Shown here piece by piece: positions 6,783-11,223 of a stretch of 11,223 nucleotides of DNA. Where the stretch lies: contig JAAXGS010000117.1 of assembly GCA_012271225.1 (NCBI GenBank), positions 1-11,223 of the forward strand. Reading direction: 5' to 3'. This DNA is from Dehalococcoidia bacterium (GTDB lineage: Bacteria > Chloroflexota > Dehalococcoidia > UBA6926). Numbering within the stretch: position 1 is the stretch's first letter; every line of letters starts with the position of its first letter. The position numbers were made by a program, and so were the translations under genes. Under the pieces are notes generated by a model that searched no databases, was not told the DNA's origin, and saw only the letters and a list, made by a program, of their open reading frames with translations.

Positions 6783-6891
6783 GCGCGCATGTCTGTGCGG
6801 GCAAACGCAATGCGCCGCGCGCGGGCGCAATCGCGGCTCATGCATAGAATTGCGGCGCGCCGCGCGGGGAGGCGGCGGAATTACTCAGGAG

Positions 6892-7842
6892 TCAGGCGGA
6901 ACGGGAGGCCTCGCTCAGTTCCCGCGGCAACTGGAAGCTGACGTCCTCCTCCAGGGCCCGCAGCGTCCGGACGTCCTTCGCGCCCGCCGCGATGAAATGC
7001 GCCGTGACCTCCTCAACCAGCGTATCGGGCGTGGACGCGCCGGAGGTGATCCCCACAGACCGCGCGCCCTCCAACCATGACTCGTCCATGTCCTCCAGAC
7101 TGCCAATCAGGTACGCGCGGCATCTGCCGGTTTCCGCCACCTCACGCAGCCGCTGGGAGTTGCTGCTGTTCTCCGCGCCAAGAACCAGCACCACGTCCAC
7201 CTCCTCAGTCAGCTTTTTGACCGCGTCCTGCCGATTCTGCGTCGCAAAGCAGATATCGGAACGCGCCGGCATCCGGATGGTCGGAAAACGCCGCCGCAGC
7301 GCATCAACAATGTGCTTTGTCTCATCGACGCTGAGCGTCGTCTGCGTCACCAGAGCCACCCGTTCAGGGTCCGGCACGTCAACCAGGGAAGCATCGTTGA
7401 GGTCCTGCACGAGCTTGATGCGGCCGGGCGGCGCCTCGCCCATCGTGCCGATGATCTCATCGTGCCCGGCGTGGCCGACCAGCAGCACCGTGTACCCGTC
7501 ACGAACGTAGCGGGCCGCCTCGACGTGCACCTTCGTGACCAGTGGGCAGGTGGCGTCGATCACGTTCAGCTCTCGCCGTCCGGCCATGTCGCGGACGGTG
7601 GGCGCGATGCCGTGCGCGCTGAAGATCACCCGCGCCCCCACGGGCACATCTGTCACCTCATCCACAAAAACCGCGCCCTTCCGCTCCAGATCGCGCACCA
7701 CAAACAGGTTGTGCACAATCTGCCTCCGCACGTAGACGGGCGGGCCGTACAGCCCAAGCGCCAACTCAACCGCCTCTATGGCGCGGATGACGCCGGCGCA
7801 GAATCCCCGAGGCTCAGCCAGAATGATGCGTTCAATGAGCAC
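6892..7842 (-). CDS. ispH: 4-hydroxy-3-methylbut-2-enyl diphosphate reductase IspH
   Basis: Last enzyme of the MEP isoprenoid pathway: a [4Fe-4S] reductase converting HMBPP to IPP and DMAPP. The 316-residue product carries the three cluster cysteines: C15 in 'PRGFCAGV', C99 in 'DATCPLV' and C198 in 'DICFATQNRQ'. Substrate-binding residues are also present: H44 (IVHN), H77 (SAHG), H124/H127 and the acid-base Glu129 in 'GHAGHDEIIGTMG', the 'TQTT' segment (166-169), 'ENSSNS' (224-229) and 'ITSGAS' (265-270). I chose GTG 7842 because the conserved domain begins directly after it and a purine-rich GGGGATTGGGG lies upstream. An in-frame start at 7935 would add 31 residues unlike the family. It is convergent with ftsZ and divergent from the PAC2 gene. 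Confidence 0.96.
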   Translation of the reverse strand: MLIERIILAEPRGFCAGVIRAIEAVELALGLYGPPVYVRRQIVHNLFVVRDLERKGAVFVDEVTDVPVGARVIFSAHGIAPTVRDMAGRRELNVIDATCPLVTKVHVEAARYVRDGYTVLLVGHAGHDEIIGTMGEAPPGRIKLVQDLNDASLVDVPDPERVALVTQTTLSVDETKHIVDALRRRFPTIRMPARSDICFATQNRQDAVKKLTEEVDVVLVLGAENSSNSQRLREVAETGRCRAYLIGSLEDMDESWLEGARSVGITSGASTPDTLVEEVTAHFIAAGAKDVRTLRALEEDVSFQLPRELSEASRSA

Positions 7843-8033
7843 GGAACCCCAATCCCCTTCCGGTCTGTGAGAATCAATCCTGCTCAAATGATACACAACG
7901 TCAGTCTGCCACTTTGTCACACCGAAGAGAGGCAATCTCCGTCAGGTAATGTTGGTATAGTGGATAGTGGCGCAGGGTTCGGTCACCGGATGCCGGAAGG
8001 CCGGTTGCGCCCGAACACCACCGGAGGTGGCTA
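7843..8033. promoter_or_regulatory. divergent promoter region between ispH and the PAC2 gene
   Basis: This 191-nt space must drive both genes. On the plus strand TATAGT (7956-7961) is a good -10 about 70 nt before the PAC2 start, with no convincing -35. On the minus strand TATCAT (7893-7888) is a plausible -10 about 45 nt before the ispH start, again with no clear -35. The PAC2 gene has a nearly perfect Shine-Dalgarno, GGAGGTGG (8022-8029). Confidence 0.4.
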
Positions 8034-8975
8034 GTGAACGACATTCGTCTCCATCGCGAGATTCCCGGAAACGTCCGAACCGTCATCATGGCGTTCTTTG
8101 GATGGTCCGACGCCGGCGACGCCGCAACGGGCGCCGTTGATTTTCTTGGCCGCGCGCGCAACGCCGAGCTGGTGGCCGAGGTTGACCCCGAGGAGTACTT
8201 CAACTTCACGGACTACCGGCCGATTGTCGATGTGGACGATTCCGGCGTGCGGTCCCTGACGTGGCCGCAGAATCGCTTTTTCCTTGCGCCCGGCACGGAC
8301 GCCACGGAGCCTCTCCTGCTGTTCTCCGGCATTGAGCCGCATCTGCGCTGGCGGCGTTTCAGCGATCAGTTTCTGGATTTCCTTTTCGAATGCGGGGTGG
8401 ACCACCTGATCTCCTTCGGCGCGCTGCTCAACGCCGTGCCGCACACGCGCAAACCGTTCGTCAACGCCAGCAGCAGCACGCCGGAGGTCAAGGCCGCGAT
8501 GAGTCGACTCGGCATCTCGCGCGGCGGCTCATACAACGGGCCCACGGGCATCTCATCCGTCATTGCCGCCGCCGGACAGCAGCGCGGCATGGCCTACTCC
8601 AGCTTCTGGGGGCATGTGCCGCACTACATCCAGTCCTCGCCCAACCCCTCCGTCATCCATGCCATTCTGGACATGCTTAGGCGATCCTTCGGCATTGGCG
8701 CCGATCTCAGACAGCTTGAGGGGGAGGCGGCGGCATTCTTTGAGCAGTGTGAGGAGGCGCTTGAGCAGGAGCCGTCCATGCGCCAGTACGTCCACAAGCT
8801 CGAGCAGTACTACGATGAGACCCAGCAGAAGGAGGAGGCGGGACAGGCGCGCAGCACGGGGATCATCACCCCGCCGCCCGGCAACACGCCCGATTTCCCT
8901 GATCCGCAGGACCTTGTCAATGACCTGGAGGACTTCCTGCGCCGCCACCAGCCGCCCAACGGCGCATCGTCCTGA
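8034..8975 (+). CDS. PAC2-family protein (proteasome-assembly-chaperone-like)
   Basis: A 313-residue soluble protein of the PAC2 fold family, named after eukaryotic and archaeal proteasome assembly chaperones; bacterial members occur mainly in Actinobacteria and Chloroflexota and their function is poorly defined. Typical features are the opening 'VIMAFFGWSDAGDAATGAVDFL' (17-38), 'YRPIVDVDDSGVR' (61-73), 'LLLFSGIEPHLRWRRFSDQFLDF' (94-116), 'LISFGALLNAVPHTRK' (125-140) and 'GPTGISSVIA' (169-178) through 'FWGHVPHYI' (191-199). Residues about 225-270 are charged and helical, probably coiled-coil, and the tail (280-313) is Pro/Asp-rich. It starts with GTG at 8034, set 4 nt after a strong GGAGGTGG. 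No proteasome subunit gene is in the window, so a proteasome role cannot be argued from context. Confidence 0.85.
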   Translation: MNDIRLHREIPGNVRTVIMAFFGWSDAGDAATGAVDFLGRARNAELVAEVDPEEYFNFTDYRPIVDVDDSGVRSLTWPQNRFFLAPGTDATEPLLLFSGIEPHLRWRRFSDQFLDFLFECGVDHLISFGALLNAVPHTRKPFVNASSSTPEVKAAMSRLGISRGGSYNGPTGISSVIAAAGQQRGMAYSSFWGHVPHYIQSSPNPSVIHAILDMLRRSFGIGADLRQLEGEAAAFFEQCEEALEQEPSMRQYVHKLEQYYDETQQKEEAGQARSTGIITPPPGNTPDFPDPQDLVNDLEDFLRRHQPPNGASS

Positions 8976-8987
8976 GTATTTTTTGCA

Positions 8988-9093
8988 CACCCGCCCTCTC
9001 GAGGAGATGTACCGCCGCTCTGCCATCGGCGCGTGGCCAGTAGAATTGGAGAGAGCGTGTGAGGACGCATCCCCGATCTCCGGAGGGCGGGTG
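8988..9093. repeat. 11-bp perfect inverted repeat upstream of tRNA-Pro
   Basis: CACCCGCCCTC (8988-8998) and GAGGGCGGGTG (9083-9093) are exact reverse complements separated by 84 nt, between the PAC2 stop and tRNA-Pro. The enclosed segment holds a -10-like TAGAAT (9041-9046). The arms could pair in RNA or bind a regulator; in GC-rich DNA a chance match is also possible. Confidence 0.4.
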
Positions 9094-9143
9094 GAGCGGC
9101 AACCCACGCTGACGTGTAGAGTGGTTGCGGAGCATGCATTGGG

Positions 9144-9217
9144 CGGGGCGTAGCGCAGCCTGGAAGCGCGCCTGCTTTGGGAGCAGGAGGTCCCCGGTTC
9201 AAATCCGGGCGCCCCGA
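9144..9217 (+). tRNA. tRNA-Pro(UGG)
   Basis: A complete 74-nt cloverleaf. The acceptor stem is CGGGGCG (9144-9150) with CGCCCCG (9210-9216) and discriminator A9217. The D stem is GCGC (9153-9156) with GCGC (9166-9169). The anticodon stem is CCTGC (9171-9175) with GCAGG (9183-9187), holding the loop TTTGGGA with anticodon TGG at 9178-9180. The variable loop is AGGTC, and the T arm is CCCGG (9193-9197), TTCAAAT, CCGGG (9205-9209). The 3' CCA is not encoded, so it must be added afterwards. G37 follows the anticodon and makes this an expected TrmD substrate. No intron is seen. Confidence 0.97.
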
Positions 9218-9229
9218 TTTTTTCCATCG

Positions 9230-9247
9230 TTCCCGCTTTCGCGGGAA
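9230..9247. repeat. short perfect hairpin, REP-like, just after tRNA-Pro
   Basis: TTCCCGC (9230-9236), a TTTC loop and GCGGGAA (9241-9247) form a 7-bp perfect stem-loop. On the minus strand the centre reads GCGAAAGC, an unusually stable mini-hairpin. The core TTCCCGCGAAAGCGGGAA is familiar from short palindromic elements dispersed in many bacterial genomes. The T-run (9218-9223) lies before the stem on the plus strand, so this is not a standard intrinsic terminator for the tRNA, although the hairpin may mark its 3' processing or protect the convergent MFS transcript. Only one copy is in the window. Confidence 0.5.
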
Positions 9248-9315
9248 TCAAGCGCGTATGTCGAAAGCTCCGTCACGAACGCCGCGCGGCCGGCTAGCCT
9301 TCCCTGCGCTGTCCG

Positions 9316-10554
9316 TTACGCCGCCCTGCCCTCGCTTTTCACGGCCCCAATGCCCCGGGTGATGGCGGCAAGGACAACGACGATGCACACGGCCGTCACC
9401 GCGCCCGCCAGGGCGTAGGGAACGCCGGTGACACCCTCCGCTGAATCGGCGATGCGCCCGCTCATGGCGGCCCCAACCGCAACACCAAGGGAATATGCCC
9501 CGTAAAAGATGCCGAAGGCGAGCCCCCGGCGTTGGACTCCGCCGGAATCCGCCACAAGCGCGGCGGCGGCCGGGAACAGCAGACCAAACCCCAATCCAAT
9601 CACCGCCATGCCCACAAACAGGGCCCACAGCTCCGGGGCCCAGGCCATGAGGAACAGCCCCGCGCCAAACAGTCCAAGCCCGGCGCTCACCAGAACAAGC
9701 CTCCCGTACCTGTCGCCAATGACTCCAATTGCTCCAACCATCATGATCAGGGCCGTCACGGCATAGAGTGTGAAGGCGGAACCCGATGTCCTCGACGTCT
9801 CGCCAAGCGCCTCCACGTGAAGCGGCATGTACGTGGCAAGCGTGCCGATGCCGATTGTCAACGCGAGCGCAATGAAGGACGCCACCGCAAGGCCCGCCGC
9901 GTTGAATGGCTCACCGGTTGAGTCTTCTCCAGCGCCGCTCCCGTCCTGTTCGACGAATGCGGCGGCGTCCGCGTCCCGTGAGCCCACGATGTAGATGACC
10001 GCCGTCGCGGCCATCAGGGCCGCGGCAATGAGGAACACAGGCTCATACCCGATCCTGTCCGCCAGGATCCCGGCAGACGCCGGGCCGACAACCGCCGCGA
10101 CCGCAATGCCCGCCGCGCTCCTGCCCATCGTCCGCGCTCGGGAGTGTGTTTGTGTGGAGTCGCCCAGCATGGCAAATGCGCCCGGAGTCAGAACGGCTGC
10201 GGCGAAACCGTGCAGCCCTCGCACAGCGAGGAGCGCCTCGGGGCTGTTGGCCAGGGCATATCCCGCAAGCGCCAGCGCAGTGACCACCAAACCCGTCGTG
10301 ATGGGCAATCTGCGACCAAACCGATCCAAAAAATATCCGGCGGCGATATTGCCCGGAAGGTTCGTGACGGAGTACGCGGCAACAATGATTCCGGCCGTCG
10401 CAGCCGATGCGCCAAGGTCCTTCGCGTACGTTGGGACCAGCGGCAGTCCGATAAAGAAATCAAGGAAGGCAACAAAAACCACCAGCGTCGCCAGGTGGAC
10501 GCCGCGGCTGCCAGTCAATCCGGATGGGGCGGCTAGTTCTCGTGATGATGCCAT
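9316..10554 (-). CDS. MFS transporter, 12-TM drug/metabolite efflux type
   Basis: A 412-residue integral membrane protein of the major facilitator superfamily, probably of the DHA1-like proton-antiporter type; the substrate cannot be told from sequence. Hydrophobic segments suggest 12 helices, starting with 'LATLVVFVAFLDFFIGLPLV' (21-40). The motif-A loop between TM2 and TM3 is 'GYFLDRFGRRLP' (73-84), and the second half repeats it as 'GVIGDRYGRL' (277-286), the usual duplicated six-plus-six layout. A polar loop (about 192-219) separates the halves, and 'GFGLLFPAAAALV' (322-334) resembles a TM10-11 turn. ATG 10554 is preferred because the frame upstream (to 10725) gives a Cys/Trp-rich stretch unlike an MFS N-terminus; no strong Shine-Dalgarno is seen there, so the start is less certain than the identity. 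Confidence 0.88.
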   Translation of the reverse strand: MASSRELAAPSGLTGSRGVHLATLVVFVAFLDFFIGLPLVPTYAKDLGASAATAGIIVAAYSVTNLPGNIAAGYFLDRFGRRLPITTGLVVTALALAGYALANSPEALLAVRGLHGFAAAVLTPGAFAMLGDSTQTHSRARTMGRSAAGIAVAAVVGPASAGILADRIGYEPVFLIAAALMAATAVIYIVGSRDADAAAFVEQDGSGAGEDSTGEPFNAAGLAVASFIALALTIGIGTLATYMPLHVEALGETSRTSGSAFTLYAVTALIMMVGAIGVIGDRYGRLVLVSAGLGLFGAGLFLMAWAPELWALFVGMAVIGLGFGLLFPAAAALVADSGGVQRRGLAFGIFYGAYSLGVAVGAAMSGRIADSAEGVTGVPYALAGAVTAVCIVVVLAAITRGIGAVKSEGRAA

Positions 10555-10723
10555 ACAGGACGATGGCCCGCACCAACATGTCCAGGGGCGCTGCTCCGGT
10601 ATCGTAGCATGAATGCTTGCCGTCTCTGCGGCGCGCGGATCCGGCGCGCTATCGTTAGGATGGGCATGGCAAGCGGACGCCCGCATAATCAGTGATCGCC
10701 GCCCCCACCGGAAAGGACGCGCC

Positions 10724-11089
10724 ATGGCAACGGTTCGCTACATCGTCAACAGCGTCGAGGAGTCCGTCGATTTCTACACGACGCTGCTCGGCTTTTCCGT
10801 GACGGAGCAATGGGGGCCCGCAATGGCGATCGTCACCCGCGGGGCGCTCTCCCTCTGGCTGGCGGGGCCTCGCGCGTCTGCCGCCAGGCCGATGCCGGAC
10901 GGACGCCAGCCCCAACCCGGCGGGTGGGCGCGCATTGTCATTGAGACGGAGGACATTGACTCCACGGCGCAGGCGTTGCGCGAGGCCGGAGCGCGGTTCC
11001 GCAATGACATCATCAGCGGCCCGGGCGGAAAACAGGTCATCGTCGATGACCCGTCCGGCAACGCCATTGAGCTCTTTCAGCCTGCGTAA
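10724..11089 (+). CDS. VOC-fold protein (glyoxalase/bleomycin-resistance-like)
   Basis: A 121-residue single-domain protein of the vicinal oxygen chelate superfamily, whose members are metal-dependent lyases and dioxygenases or metal-free drug-binding proteins. Typical pieces are 'VEESVDFYTTLLGFSV' (11-26), 'ETEDIDSTAQALREAGARF' (75-93) and the C-terminal 'VDDPSGNAIELFQP' (107-120). The last Glu of a VOC metal site is kept (E117), but the positions where the first and third-strand ligand (usually His) would lie hold Thr3 and Trp/Ala (about 69-70), so a standard metal site seems absent. The ATG at 10724 has GAAAGGA six nt upstream. It is divergent from the MFS gene across about 170 nt, an arrangement that would suit a resistance or stress pair, though nothing proves a link. 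Confidence 0.85.
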   Translation: MATVRYIVNSVEESVDFYTTLLGFSVTEQWGPAMAIVTRGALSLWLAGPRASAARPMPDGRQPQPGGWARIVIETEDIDSTAQALREAGARFRNDIISGPGGKQVIVDDPSGNAIELFQPA

Positions 11090-11160
11090 CCGGCAGGCGC
11101 GGAGCCATCTATCCACGGCGCAGCGCCTCCCTGCCCTGACGGGCACGCGGGCGCGCCGCA

Positions 11161-11175
11161 CAGTAGTATTGGGGA
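11161..11175 (+). promoter_or_regulatory. possible promoter -10 region for a gene beyond the window edge
   Basis: CAGTAGTATTGGGGA contains a -10-like TAGTAT (11164-11169) and matches 13 of 15 bases of the segment at 9038-9052 upstream of tRNA-Pro. About 40 nt later an ATG (11213) follows AAAGG at a spacing of 8, or alternatively GGAGGA at 11218-11223 may be the Shine-Dalgarno of a start just outside. The window ends too soon to decide. The rest of 11090-11223 shows nothing else I can support. Confidence 0.3.
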
Positions 11176-11223
11176 ATAGAACGCTGCATCAGCGCCGCCA
11201 AAGGCGATCACCATGATGGAGGA

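Noticed and set aside
8938..8984. TGCGCCG/CGGCGCA stem followed by ATTTTTT at the end of the PAC2 gene, resembling a terminator.
   Set aside because: The T-run begins about 12 nt after the stem, too far for a standard intrinsic terminator, and the stem lies in coding sequence.
8976..9315. Possible integrated element at tRNA-Pro.
   Set aside because: No integrase, no second copy of the tRNA 3' end within the window and no change in gene style across the site.
9995..10612. Long plus-strand open frame opposite the MFS gene.
   Set aside because: It is the antisense shadow of an MFS transporter with clear motif A and membrane segments; its composition is Ala/Arg/Pro/Thr-rich with no motif.
1..11223. 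CRISPR array, insertion sequence, toxin-antitoxin or phage-defence system.
   Set aside because: No spaced direct repeats, transposase, Cas, restriction or small paired toxin-antitoxin genes were found; all large genes are explained by known families.

Overview
This is a GC-rich, gene-dense window of bacterial chromosome carrying core housekeeping genes. I infer a member of the phylum Chloroflexota, probably the Dehalococcoidia or the marine SAR202-type lineages. The reasons are a reduced division cluster (rsmH-ftsA-ftsZ with no mraZ, ftsL, ftsI or mur genes between them), a divergent FtsA, the MEP-pathway gene ispH next to a PAC2-family gene, and the codon and GC style. No 16S rRNA or other decisive marker is present, so the placement is an inference.

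Left part (about 1-2917, minus strand, read right to left): a DUF5343-like protein of unknown function, a MogA/MoaB-type molybdopterin protein, trmD and rplS. The last three form a compact run: moaB and trmD overlap at their stop/start codons, and rplS follows after 151 nt that hold a probable promoter of its own. The usual bacterial order is rpsP-rimM-trmD-rplS; here moaB sits where rimM is expected. The encoded L19 carries a long acidic tail.

Middle (about 3158-6675, plus strand): rsmH, an FtsA-like protein and FtsZ, closing with a good intrinsic terminator. A divergent promoter region of about 240 nt separates rsmH from the DUF5343-like gene. The rsmH-ftsA gap holds a strong bulged hairpin that is not an intrinsic terminator. 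FtsZ keeps all its catalytic motifs. The FtsA-like protein has lost the textbook phosphate-binding signatures of the actin fold and has an arginine-rich tail.

Right part (about 6892-11223): ispH (minus) diverges from a PAC2-family gene (plus). Then come tRNA-Pro(UGG), a short perfect hairpin of REP-like type, an MFS transporter (minus) and a small VOC-fold protein (plus), with a possible promoter for the next gene at the window edge.

Functionally the window joins translation (L19, TrmD, RsmH, tRNA-Pro), cytokinesis (FtsA/FtsZ), isoprenoid synthesis (IspH) and accessory functions (MoaB, PAC2, MFS, VOC). I see no CRISPR array, insertion sequence, phage gene, toxin-antitoxin pair or clear new multi-gene system. 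The most unusual items are the degenerate FtsA, the hairpin between rsmH and ftsA, the acidic L19 tail and the DUF5343-like gene.
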